From an uncultured Blautia sp. (lineage in GTDB: Bacteria > Bacillota > Clostridia > Lachnospirales > Lachnospiraceae), in assembly GCA_900765525.1 (NCBI GenBank), contig CAAFRY010000156.1, positions 1-13,827 on the forward strand: a DNA stretch of 13,827 nt, given 5' to 3'. Below are positions 1-7,166 of this stretch, piece by piece. The notes beneath the pieces were generated by a model. The model was given only the letters and a program-made list of their open reading frames with translations, was not told where the DNA came from and made no database searches. Position numbers and translations under genes: made by a program. Numbering within the stretch: position 1 is the first letter of the stretch; each line of letters begins with the position of its first letter.

Positions 1-960
1 AAGCGGTTGTTTCTTCCCATGCTCCAGGTGGGTTTTGGAGTAAGCCGGAACCTGTATTTCGGCCAGGAGGAAAATACCAGTGTGTCGGACAAAAGCTATA
101 AACGGGATATTTTTTCTGTCATGGGAAGACAGAGGATTACCAGACAGGTGTCTTTTTTGGCCCAAAAAAGAGGGTATTATGAGATAGATAAAATAGAGCT
201 TGTGACCAGAGGTCTTTTGTTTCAGAGCGAGCTGTATAAAACAGGTAAAGAAAGGACCAGTCTCTATGTGTATCCCGGAAGAATCCAGGGACTGGAGGGC
301 GAACTTTTTTTCCGCAGACTTTCCGGTATTATAGAAACCAGAAACCAGATGCTGGAGGACCCCTTTCAATTTAGGGGAATTCGGGAGTATACCCCCTTGG
401 ACCCTATGAACCGTATAAACTGGAAAGCCAGTGCCAGGACAGGAGAGCTGATGGTAAATCAGATGAATTCCTCAGTTTCCGGAAATGTGTGCCTGCTGTT
501 GGACGTGGAGGACGTGACTATGTGGCGGTATGAAGAAATCCACGAAGAGGGAATCCGGCTGGCCGCTGCCATGGCCCGGAGATTTTTGAGACAGGGCATG
601 GAGGTGGGACTTCTTACCAACGGAAGAGATTGTGTTTTCGGTGAAGAAATTTACCTGGAGCAGGGAGGGGGACAGGGACAGATTGCGAAGCTGCTTCAGA
701 GCCTTTCCAGAATTGATTTGTCCAAAAAGCCGGACCGGTTTACAGACAGTCTGGAAAAGAAAAAAGAGATTCTTTTGTCCAGGGAATGCTTTTGTATTCT
801 CATAACTCAAAATCAGTATCCCGGCCTGGTTTCTGAACTGGAGTTTTTGGGCCGCAGAAATCATGGGAGTCTGTATGTGGCTACCCTGGCGCCTGATATG
901 GAACTGAAAATAGAAAGTGGAGGACAGATGCAGGTATATCGCTGGGAGGTGAGACCATGA
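1..960 (+). CDS. DUF58 domain protein, 5' end outside the window
   Basis: The reading frame is open from base 1, with no ribosome binding site or convincing start inside the window, so this is the C-terminal part of a longer protein. The DUF58 signature lies at about bases 355-450: EDPFQFRGIREYTPLDP, then RINWKASARTGELMV. It is followed by a von Willebrand A-like segment beginning VCLLLDVED. DUF58 proteins are usually encoded beside MoxR-type AAA ATPases and a membrane-bound transglutaminase/DUF4129 protein, and are thought to act in envelope or complex assembly; their biochemical role is poorly defined. The stop overlaps the start of the next gene by ATGA at 957-960, which implies translational coupling and a shared operon. 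The missing N-terminus would normally hold one or two membrane segments. The family call is firm; no specific function can be assigned. Confidence 0.88.
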   Translation, partial: KRLFLPMLQVGFGVSRNLYFGQEENTSVSDKSYKRDIFSVMGRQRITRQVSFLAQKRGYYEIDKIELVTRGLLFQSELYKTGKERTSLYVYPGRIQGLEGELFFRRLSGIIETRNQMLEDPFQFRGIREYTPLDPMNRINWKASARTGELMVNQMNSSVSGNVCLLLDVEDVTMWRYEEIHEEGIRLAAAMARRFLRQGMEVGLLTNGRDCVFGEEIYLEQGGGQGQIAKLLQSLSRIDLSKKPDRFTDSLEKKKEILLSRECFCILITQNQYPGLVSELEFLGRRNHGSLYVATLAPDMELKIESGGQMQVYRWEVRP

Positions 961-2183
961 AAAAGGATGAGAAAAGGGATGTGGTGCTGTGCTGTTTTGG
1001 CTATATCCACAGCTGGATGCTGCTGGCTGTCATCTATCTTTTCTTTCTGTGTTTAGGGAATAAATTCTCCTGGGAGAATCTGGCACGGGCTTGTCTGCTG
1101 TGGGGACCGGTGGTAGTGCTGGGTGAAATACAAAAAAGAGGAAAAAAGCTGTGGGGCCTTTTTTTGGCTGCCGCTTTGTGGTGCACCCTGCTCTGGAAGC
1201 TGGGAAACAGCTGGAGGGAGAAAGGGCTTTTTCTGGTGCTGGTTGTTTTCCTTTTTGTCCTATATTGTTACGAACGTATCCAATGGGGACCGGGAACACT
1301 GCTTTGCCCCGGTTATCTGTATTTGCTTTTATATGGCGGGACCTATTTCTATGCAGTGTTTAGTGAACAAGAACTTTTAGGCCAGGTGCTGCTTTTCGGT
1401 GCAGGACTTTACTGGCTGCTGATTCTCTGGTGCAGAAACCGGGAACAGATGCTTTTATTCCAGCAGGATAACCGGGATTTATACCGGTTCCCCGGAGAAA
1501 GTATTGCAAATGCCAGCAGGCTCTCTCTGGTGCTTCTTTCGGTGGCCACTGTGGCCGGTATGGCTCTTTTCCCTTTTTCCGGGCTGGACCAGGGTATTTA
1601 TACCTTGGGACGTCTGCTGCGCCGTTTCATTGCCTGGCTCCTGTCCGGAGGTTCCCGGGAGCCGGCTGTGACGTTGGAAGAGACAAAGGAACCGGAGATG
1701 AGAGCACCTCTATTACCGGAGCAGGAGGAAGCCTCTCCTTTTTGGCAGGCTTTCTGGGATATTCTGGAGAAAGTATTTACGGTGGCAATACTTTTGCTGG
1801 CAGTAGCCGCCTTGTGCTGGGGATTGTACTGGCTGTATAAAAAATACAATGCCAGAGCCATGGACAACGGGGATATACTGGAAGTCTTACCCAAGAACGC
1901 CCCGGACAAAAGAGAAAAGCTTGAAGGGAGTAAAAGGATAGGGCGGGGCTTGTTTTCTACAAAGCCTGAGGATAGAATCCGCAGATACTACCGGAAAAAA
2001 ATAGAGCAAAATCTCCGGCCAAAGCTTTCCTTGAGCCCTGTGGAGCTGGAAAAAGCCGCTGGTCTTTCCCAGAAGGAAGGTATTGAGGAGTTCCACCGTC
2101 TTTATGAAAAAGCCAGGTATTCAGGGGAGAGCTGCAGCAGGCAGGAAGCAGGAAAAATGAAGGACCTGGATAGGCAGATATAG
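957..2183 (+). CDS. Multi-pass membrane protein with DUF4129-like C-terminus
   Basis: 408 residues. About eight hydrophobic segments are visible: six within roughly residues 10-160, one near 188-208 and one near 270-293. The last is followed by a basic cytoplasmic tail. The tail (about residues 335-400) contains RIRRYYRKKIEQN and LSPVELEKAAG, then a helix with EFHRLYEKARYSGE, resembling the DUF4129 tail found at the C-terminus of TgpA-type membrane transglutaminases. Overlap with the DUF58 gene fits the common DUF58-TgpA arrangement. Unlike TgpA, no extracellular transglutaminase core is present: the loop between the last two membrane segments is only about 60 residues, acidic and Glu/Pro-rich. 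It is thus a reduced member that keeps the membrane anchor and tail. ATG 957 is the only sensible start. The topology is inferred by eye. Confidence 0.72.
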   Translation: MKKDEKRDVVLCCFGYIHSWMLLAVIYLFFLCLGNKFSWENLARACLLWGPVVVLGEIQKRGKKLWGLFLAAALWCTLLWKLGNSWREKGLFLVLVVFLFVLYCYERIQWGPGTLLCPGYLYLLLYGGTYFYAVFSEQELLGQVLLFGAGLYWLLILWCRNREQMLLFQQDNRDLYRFPGESIANASRLSLVLLSVATVAGMALFPFSGLDQGIYTLGRLLRRFIAWLLSGGSREPAVTLEETKEPEMRAPLLPEQEEASPFWQAFWDILEKVFTVAILLLAVAALCWGLYWLYKKYNARAMDNGDILEVLPKNAPDKREKLEGSKRIGRGLFSTKPEDRIRRYYRKKIEQNLRPKLSLSPVELEKAAGLSQKEGIEEFHRLYEKARYSGESCSRQEAGKMKDLDRQI

Positions 2184-2210
2184 AGTAGCTGTTCATGGGC
2201 GGCTGGGGGC

Positions 2211-2239
2211 TGGACTTTACAGGAAAAATAGTGTAAAAT
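2211..2239 (+). promoter_or_regulatory. Possible promoter for scpA
   Basis: TGGACT (2211-2216) and TAAAAT (2234-2239) are 17 bases apart in the 101-base gap before scpA. The -35 matches four of six consensus positions and the -10 five of six. The gap after the DUF4129 gene shows no strong terminator, so read-through is also possible. Confidence 0.3.
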
Positions 2240-2284
2240 GGCTTTCAGCGGCCAAAAGGCAGAGACAAGGAAGAGGTAGAGAAT

Positions 2285-3037
2285 ATGGGAATCCCCGTAA
2301 AGCTGCAGGTGTTTGAGGGACCGCTGGATTTGCTCCTGCACCTGATTGAAAAGAATAAAGTAAATATTTACGATATTCCCATTGTGGAAATCACAGACCA
2401 GTATATGGACTATATCCATGAAATGGAACGGGAGGATTTGAATATCATGAGCGAATTCATGGTTATGGCTGCCACCCTGATTTCCATAAAGTGCCGGATG
2501 CTTCTGCCAAAAGAGGTCAACGAAGAGGGGGAGGAGGAAGACCCCAGAGACGAGTTGGTGCGTCAGCTGCTGGAATATAAGATGTATAAGTATATGTCTT
2601 ATGAGCTGCGGGACCGTATGGCGGAGGCTGCCAAAAATGTTTATAAGCTGCCTTCCATACCGGAGGAGGTCCTTTCCTACCGGGAACCTGTGGAGCCGGA
2701 AGAGCTTTTGGAGGGTCTGAGTCTGGGAAAGCTGAACCAGATTTTTCAGAGCGTTATGCGCAGGCAGGAGGATAAGCTGGACCCCATACGAAGTAAGTTC
2801 GGAAAGATTGAAAAAGAGGAGGTAAGCCTGCCGGATAAAATGGATGAGGTGGAGGCATACGCTTACAGCCACAGAACGTTCAGCTTTCGGGATTTGCTGA
2901 AGAAGCAGGCCAGCAAAGTACAGGTAATTGTCACCTTTTTGGCCATTCTGGAATTGATGAAAACAGGAAAAATTTGCATCAGCCAGAGGGAGACCTTTGG
3001 AGAAATTTACATAGAGACATGTCCGGGGAGAGGATAG
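2285..3037 (+). CDS. scpA: Segregation and condensation protein A (kleisin)
   Basis: 250 residues, a normal ScpA length. ScpA is the kleisin subunit that bridges the SMC heads and binds a ScpB dimer to form the bacterial condensin used in chromosome compaction and segregation. The N-terminal SMC-binding region is recognisable by KLQVFEGPLDLLLHLIEKNKVNIYDIPI, written here in parts: VFEGPLDLLLHLI at residues 9-21 and IYDIPIVEITDQYM after it. The Met-rich helix with LISIKCRMLLP follows. An acidic linker (EEGEEEDPRDE) leads to a C-terminal winged helix around residues 195-250 (SFRDLL, then VTFLAILELMKTGKI). The start has a GGAAGAGG-type ribosome binding site at about 2269-2276. The gene ends two bases before scpB, the usual scpAB coupling. 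Confidence 0.96.
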   Translation: MGIPVKLQVFEGPLDLLLHLIEKNKVNIYDIPIVEITDQYMDYIHEMEREDLNIMSEFMVMAATLISIKCRMLLPKEVNEEGEEEDPRDELVRQLLEYKMYKYMSYELRDRMAEAAKNVYKLPSIPEEVLSYREPVEPEELLEGLSLGKLNQIFQSVMRRQEDKLDPIRSKFGKIEKEEVSLPDKMDEVEAYAYSHRTFSFRDLLKKQASKVQVIVTFLAILELMKTGKICISQRETFGEIYIETCPGRG

Positions 3038-3039
3038 AA

Positions 3040-3609
3040 ATGGAACTGAAGAAACTGGAGGGCGCTATAGAAGCCCTTTTATTTGCCATGGGAGAGTCCG
3101 TAGAGCTGGGCGCCTTAGCCAAGGCCATTGGGCATGACACGGAAACCACCAGGAAAATTATACAGAACATGATGCTGAAATACCAGGAGGAAGACCGGGG
3201 GATTAAAATCATAGAGCTGGAAAATGCCTTTCAGATGTGTACCAAGGAGGAGTATTACGACTATCTGGTGCAGATGGCTCTCCAGCCAAAGAAGGCCTCT
3301 CTTTCTGACGTTATGTTGGAAACCTTGTCCATCATTGCCTACAAACAGCCGGTGACCAAACTGGAGATAGAAAAAATCCGTGGAGTGAAATGCGACCATG
3401 CCATAAATAAGCTGGTGGAATACAGGCTGGTGAAAGAGGTAGGCCGGCTGGATGCTCCTGGACGTCCCATTCTTTTTGGGACTACCGAGGAATTTCTGAG
3501 AAATTTCGGGGTTCAGGGATTGGACGAGCTGCCGGAGATTGACCCGGTACAGATGGAAGATTTCAAGGCTGAGGCTGAGGAGGAGATACAGCTGCAGTTA
3601 AATGTATAA
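3040..3609 (+). CDS. scpB: Segregation and condensation protein B
   Basis: 189 residues, the usual ScpB size. ScpB dimers bind the middle of ScpA and regulate SMC ATPase and head engagement. Two winged helices are seen: the first opens LEGAIEALLFAMGESVEL and the second contains SIIAYKQPVTKLEIEKIRGV (residues about 96-115), the family's hallmark. The segment RLDAPGRPILFGTT near residues 143-156 is also typical. I chose ATG 3040 over in-frame upstream ATGs at 2974 and 3019 because a GGGGAGAGG ribosome binding site (about 3025-3033) sits directly before it and conserved sequence starts at once; the upstream starts lie within scpA. The C-terminal tail is acidic and Gln-rich. Confidence 0.96.
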   Translation: MELKKLEGAIEALLFAMGESVELGALAKAIGHDTETTRKIIQNMMLKYQEEDRGIKIIELENAFQMCTKEEYYDYLVQMALQPKKASLSDVMLETLSIIAYKQPVTKLEIEKIRGVKCDHAINKLVEYRLVKEVGRLDAPGRPILFGTTEEFLRNFGVQGLDELPEIDPVQMEDFKAEAEEEIQLQLNV

Positions 3610-3709
3610 AGAATATAGGGAAGTATGCAGATGCCGCAGACAGGGGAGACTGTTTGTGGTATCTTTTTTTGTCTGTGGACATACAGTGATACCAAGGAGG
3701 AAAAAGGGT

Positions 3710-4945
3710 ATGGAAAAACTTAGAAAGGCTTTGGGGATAGTACTCTTTGCCTGTGTCCTTGGTTTATCTCTGCCTGTCCGGGTCTGGGCCCGGGACGAGA
3801 CAGAAGGGCCGGGAAACCTTTATGCTTTGTCAGCGGTTCTTATGGACGGGGAATCCGGCAGAATCCTCTATGAAAAGGAGGGCAGTGAAATCAGGCCTAT
3901 GGCCAGCACTACCAAGATTATGACCTGCATCCTGGTTTTGGAGCAGGGAGATTTGGATGGAATTGCTACGGCCTCTTCCTATGCGGCTTCTATGCCCAAG
4001 GTGCATTTGGGCGTTACCCAGGGGGAGGAGTTCCGTGTACGGGATTTACTGTATTCTCTTATGCTGGAAAGCCACAATGATTCTGCTGTGGTACTGGCAG
4101 AATATACAGCGGAAACCGTAGAAGGTTTTGCCGCCAGAATGAATGAAAAGGCAAGACAAATCGGATGTGAAAACACCTGGTTCATAACGCCCAATGGCCT
4201 GGATGCCCAGGAGACGGTAGAAGGGCAGGAGAAAATACACGCTACCACAGCGGCAGATTTAGCCAGGATTCTCAGATACTGTATTAAGGAGTCTCCGGCC
4301 AGAGAGGATTTTCTGGAAATTACCAGGACCCCTTCCTACAGCTTTACAGATGTATCCGGAGGAAGAAGCTTTTCCTGCACTAATCACAATGCCTTTCTAT
4401 CTATGATGGATGGGGCTCTGACAGGAAAAACCGGTTTTACTGCCAATGCAGGCTATTGCTATGTAGGTGCCTTGGAAAGAGACGGTAAAACCCTTATTGT
4501 AGCTCTTTTGGGCTGCGGCTGGCCAAACAATAAAAATTATAAATGGCAGGATACCAGAAAGCTGATGGAGTATGGATTGGCAAATTTTGAATGGCACAGC
4601 TTTTCCCAGGAGACTTGGCCGGATATGCCACAGTCTCTTCCGGTGGAGGCAGGACAAAGCCAGGTGCTGGGCCAGTCTGCCCAGGTTCCTCTTGTCTATG
4701 AGAAAGCCGGTGAGGGGGAAGGGATGCTTCTGGGGAAAAACGAAGCCTTTACCCTGCGCTACCAGGGAGAAGAAAGGCTGCAGGCTCCGGTGGAAGCAGG
4801 ACAGCAGGTAGGAGAAGTGCTTTATGAGATAAACGGAAATGTTGTAAAAAGCTTAAAGGTTACGGCCGGCCGGCCGGTGGAAAAAGTGGATTTTCCCTGG
4901 TGTCTGGAGCAGACTTTGAACCGGCTGCTGGAGCTGCCCCTGTAG
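3710..4945 (+). CDS. Secreted D-alanyl-D-alanine carboxypeptidase (peptidase S11)
   Basis: 411 residues. It removes the terminal D-Ala from peptidoglycan pentapeptides outside the membrane, limiting cross-linking. All three penicillin-binding motifs are visible: SxxK as S66-T-T-K69, SxN as S121-H-N123 and KTG at 240-242. A classic signal peptide (MEKLRK, a hydrophobic core, then VWA with likely cleavage after A27) fixes the start at ATG 3710, which has AAGGAGG at 3694-3700. The frame remains open upstream to 3602, but that extension would precede the signal peptide and overlaps scpB. Residues from about 300 form the beta-rich PBP5 C-terminal domain, ending in a putative amphipathic membrane-contacting helix (CLEQTLNRLLELPL). 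Clostridia and Bacillus commonly place such a gene after scpAB. Whether it is the vegetative or the sporulation paralogue cannot be decided here. Confidence 0.94.
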   Translation: MEKLRKALGIVLFACVLGLSLPVRVWARDETEGPGNLYALSAVLMDGESGRILYEKEGSEIRPMASTTKIMTCILVLEQGDLDGIATASSYAASMPKVHLGVTQGEEFRVRDLLYSLMLESHNDSAVVLAEYTAETVEGFAARMNEKARQIGCENTWFITPNGLDAQETVEGQEKIHATTAADLARILRYCIKESPAREDFLEITRTPSYSFTDVSGGRSFSCTNHNAFLSMMDGALTGKTGFTANAGYCYVGALERDGKTLIVALLGCGWPNNKNYKWQDTRKLMEYGLANFEWHSFSQETWPDMPQSLPVEAGQSQVLGQSAQVPLVYEKAGEGEGMLLGKNEAFTLRYQGEERLQAPVEAGQQVGEVLYEINGNVVKSLKVTAGRPVEKVDFPWCLEQTLNRLLELPL

Positions 4946-4971
4946 CAAAAAAAAGAAAAGTGTGCTAAAAT
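4943..4971 (+). promoter_or_regulatory. Possible extended -10 promoter for the Fe-S/arginase-fold pair
   Basis: TGC followed by TAAAAT (TG at 4963-4964, hexamer 4966-4971) forms an extended -10 element 22 bases before the start codon at 4993. The -35 region at 17 bases spacing (TAGCAA, 4943-4948) is poor, as extended -10 promoters tolerate. The run of A at 4947-4954 lies in the spacer. Confidence 0.35.
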
Positions 4972-4992
4972 ACCGGCAAAGGAGGAATGTAA

Positions 4993-6309
4993 ATGGGACA
5001 CATTACATCAAAAGACGCATATAAAAACTTAGAGGACAGGATTAACTGGTTTACCCAGGGAGCTCCTGCTTCAGATACCTTTTATAAGATTCTCCAGGTG
5101 CTGTATGAGGAGCGTGAGGCTAAATGGGTGGCAAAGCTTCCGGTGCGGCCGTTTACTGCCAAAAAGGCGGCTAAAATCTGGGGAACCACAGAGGCCAGGG
5201 CAGAGAAAGTGCTGGACCATCTCTGTGAGAAAGCTCTGCTGGTGGATTCCGAATATCAGGGAGTCCGCCGGTTTGTTATGCCGCCGCCTATGGCCGGTTT
5301 TATTGAATTTGCTCTGATGCGAACCAGAGGAGATATTGACCAGCACTATCTGGGTCAGCTTTATTATCAGTATATGAATGTGGAGGAGGATTTTGTCAAA
5401 GAGCTGTTCTTTGCCACAGAGACCAGGCTGGGCCGTGTATTTGTCCAGGAGCCGGTGTTGACTAATGAGAATACCCTGCATATTCTGGACCATGAAAGGG
5501 CCAGCCATATTGTGGAGGAGGCGGAATATATCGGACTGGGAACCTGCTATTGCAGACATAAGGCTTATCATGCAGGCCATCCCTGTGAAATTGACGCTCC
5601 CTGGGACGTATGTCTTACCTTTGGCAATGTGGCCCGCTCTCTGGCAGAGCATGGAGGACACGCCAGGCTCATAGACAAGGCGGAGGCCATGGACGCTCTG
5701 GAGCGTTCCTATGCCTCTAATCTGGTGCAGATTGGGGAAAATGTCAGAGAAAATCCGGCCTTTATCTGTAACTGCTGCGGCTGCTGCTGCGAGGCCCTCC
5801 AGGCAGCCAGAAAATTTGCGCCCATGCAGCCTGTTGCCACTACCAACTATATTCCCAAGATAAAAGAGGAAACCTGTATCGGCTGCGGGAAATGCGCTAA
5901 GGCCTGTCCGATTTTTGCTATTTCCATGGAGGAAAAGCAAGTAGGGGAGAAAAAGGTGAAACGGCCGGTAGTTGACACGGAAATCTGTCTGGGCTGCGGC
6001 GTCTGTGCTTCCAACTGCCCCAACCATTCTTTGGAGCTGGAACGCAGGCCTATTCAGGTTATTACACCTGTAAACAGCACTCATCGCTTTGTATTGCAGG
6101 CCATTGAAAAAGGAACCCTTCAGAACCTGATTTTTGATAACCAGGCCTTTGCCAACCACAGAGCTATGGCAGCGGTATTCGGTACCATCTTAAAGCTTCC
6201 GCCCTTAAAGCAGGCTCTGGCCAGCAAGCAGTTTAAGTCTATTTACCTGGATAAGCTGCTTTCCAGCCAGATAAACCGGCAGAGAAAGAAAAAAGGGGAG
6301 ACCAAATGA
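4993..6309 (+). CDS. Cysteine-rich Fe-S protein: winged-helix-like N-terminus plus two [4Fe-4S] ferredoxin motifs
   Basis: 438 residues, read from ATG 4993 with GGAGGA at 4981-4986. Domains in order: residues about 30-105 resemble a winged helix (FTAKKAAKIWGTTEARAEKV, then LLVDSEYQGVRRFVMPP). A cysteine block follows with C185-Y-C187, C198 and C207. A compact CNCCGCCC cluster spans 259-266. A bacterial two-cluster ferredoxin has C295-xx-C298-xx-C301-xxx-C305 and C332-xx-C335-xx-C338-xxx-C342. I recognise this layout from a widespread family of uncharacterised 4Fe-4S proteins in anaerobes; the first blocks probably bind another Fe-S cluster or metal. No membrane segments or signal peptide are seen, so it should be a cytoplasmic electron carrier or redox-sensing protein. 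DNA binding is only inferred from the N-terminal fold. It overlaps the next gene by ATGA. Confidence 0.88.
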   Translation: MGHITSKDAYKNLEDRINWFTQGAPASDTFYKILQVLYEEREAKWVAKLPVRPFTAKKAAKIWGTTEARAEKVLDHLCEKALLVDSEYQGVRRFVMPPPMAGFIEFALMRTRGDIDQHYLGQLYYQYMNVEEDFVKELFFATETRLGRVFVQEPVLTNENTLHILDHERASHIVEEAEYIGLGTCYCRHKAYHAGHPCEIDAPWDVCLTFGNVARSLAEHGGHARLIDKAEAMDALERSYASNLVQIGENVRENPAFICNCCGCCCEALQAARKFAPMQPVATTNYIPKIKEETCIGCGKCAKACPIFAISMEEKQVGEKKVKRPVVDTEICLGCGVCASNCPNHSLELERRPIQVITPVNSTHRFVLQAIEKGTLQNLIFDNQAFANHRAMAAVFGTILKLPPLKQALASKQFKSIYLDKLLSSQINRQRKKKGETK

Positions 6310-7100
6310 CAGAAAACAAAGTAATTATGGACTTTTCCGGGATTTACAGGGAAGAGGGCTATTCCTTCGGTTCATCCTGTACCTGGCTGGATTTTAGAAA
6401 CCTTCAGGGGGTCAACGGCTATTGTGAGCCCCGGGCCATGGAGGAAATCCGGGAAAAAATCAAGGAGCTGTCTTATGAAGGAATACACTTTCTGGATTCA
6501 GGAAATTACCACTATCTGTCTAAATTCTGGCTGGAGAAAATAGAAGAGCCCTTTTCTCTTTTGGTTTTTGATAATCATACGGATATGCAGGAGGCCGCTT
6601 TTTTCGGCCTCCTTTCCTGCGGAAGCTGGGTAAAGGACCAGTTGGATACTAATGGTTTTCTAAAAGAAGTCTGTGTGCTGGGACCCTCCCGCCAGGCTTT
6701 TGAGGAATGCAGCCGGGAAGACAGAAGGAGAATCCGGGAGATTCCGGCAGAGGAATTCAGTAAGGAGAACCTACTGGAGGATTTTCTGGAAAGAAACTCA
6801 CAGCTTCCCCTGTACCTTTCTATAGATAAGGACCTGCTTTCCACAGAGGCGGCCAGGACCAACTGGGACCAGGGTGAGGTCAGTCTTTCCAGCCTTTTGT
6901 CCTGGATTCGCCAGGCTTTTGAAAAAAGATATATTTTGGGAGCTGACATATGCGGAGAAAATCCCCAGGATACCCAGGAGCCTCCCAGAAGAGAAGACCT
7001 GGAAATTAACGGAAGGACGAACAGGACCTTGCTGGAGCTGCTAGAGCATGAAATGAGCAGCCAGAAAGAAAATACAGAAAAAAATAGGAGTTATACTTGA
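6306..7100 (+). CDS. Arginase/ureohydrolase-fold protein of unknown substrate
   Basis: 264 residues, shorter than typical arginases (about 300). The binuclear Mn-site signature of the ureohydrolase fold is retained: H69 in GNYHY, D89-N-H91-T-D93 (the DxHxD motif) and D174-K-D176 in LSIDKDLL. GADICGE at 212-218 occupies the place of the late acidic substrate-facing strand. Otherwise similarity to true arginase, agmatinase or formimidoglutamase is weak, and the GGDHS-type sequence is replaced by DSGNYHY. It therefore probably hydrolyses a guanidino, ureido or amide bond, or is a metal-binding relative. The start overlaps the stop of the Fe-S gene (ATGA 6306-6309), with GGGGAG upstream, so the two are probably made in fixed ratio. 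The C-terminal 15 residues are charged and likely disordered. The stop codon lies inside the promoter of the next operon. Confidence 0.8.
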   Translation: MTENKVIMDFSGIYREEGYSFGSSCTWLDFRNLQGVNGYCEPRAMEEIREKIKELSYEGIHFLDSGNYHYLSKFWLEKIEEPFSLLVFDNHTDMQEAAFFGLLSCGSWVKDQLDTNGFLKEVCVLGPSRQAFEECSREDRRRIREIPAEEFSKENLLEDFLERNSQLPLYLSIDKDLLSTEAARTNWDQGEVSLSSLLSWIRQAFEKRYILGADICGENPQDTQEPPRREDLEINGRTNRTLLELLEHEMSSQKENTEKNRSYT

Positions 7101-7115
7101 CTAATTTGGTCAAGT
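7095..7115. promoter_or_regulatory. Inverted repeat over the -35 box (possible CRP/FNR-type operator)
   Basis: ACTTGAC (7095-7101) and GTCAAGT (7109-7115) are perfect inverted copies, separated by 7 bases. The half-site TTGAC..GTCAA resembles FNR-type half-sites (TTGAT..ATCAA), though the usual spacing is four bases. It covers the -35 hexamer exactly. It lacks a T-run, so it is not an intrinsic terminator. The binding factor is unknown. Confidence 0.45.
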
Positions 7116-7126
7116 ATTGATAAAAT
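7097..7126 (+). promoter_or_regulatory. Promoter of the cooS operon
   Basis: TTGACT (7097-7102) and TAAAAT (7121-7126) are 18 bases apart, each matching five of six consensus bases. TG at 7118-7119 makes an extended -10. The -35 overlaps the stop codon of the arginase-fold gene, so the operon can be transcribed independently of the upstream pair. Expected start is near 7133, giving a leader of about 34 bases to ATG 7167. Confidence 0.7.
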
Positions 7127-7134
7127 TATCACAA
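7117..7134. promoter_or_regulatory. Rex-like operator / palindrome over the -10 box
   Basis: TTGATAAAATTATCACAA matches the Rex consensus TTGTTAA-N4-TTAACAA at 11 of 14 defined positions. Within it, TGATAA-AA-TTATCA (7118-7131) is itself a perfect inverted repeat. Rex represses promoters when NADH is low relative to NAD+, and often controls clostridial redox genes. The position, on the -10 box, suits repression. The match is incomplete, so another palindrome-binding regulator is possible. Confidence 0.4.
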
Positions 7135-7166
7135 AGATTATTTCAGATACATAGGAGGATAAAAAA

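Noticed and set aside
2102..2872. 256-codon open frame on the minus strand
   Set aside because: Antisense to scpA, which is certain from its conserved sequence.
3602..3709. Longer start for the D,D-carboxypeptidase
   Set aside because: It would place 36 residues ahead of a textbook signal peptide and overlap scpB; ATG 3710 has its own AAGGAGG.
5071..6159. 362-codon open frame on the minus strand
   Set aside because: It lies fully antisense to the Fe-S protein, whose cysteine motifs and ribosome binding site are clear. The translated product has no recognisable domain.
7095..7115. CooA (CO-sensing) operator or intrinsic terminator
   Set aside because: The half-sites TTGAC/GTCAA do not fit the CooA pattern of TGTCR-N6-YGACA, and there is no T-run after the stem.
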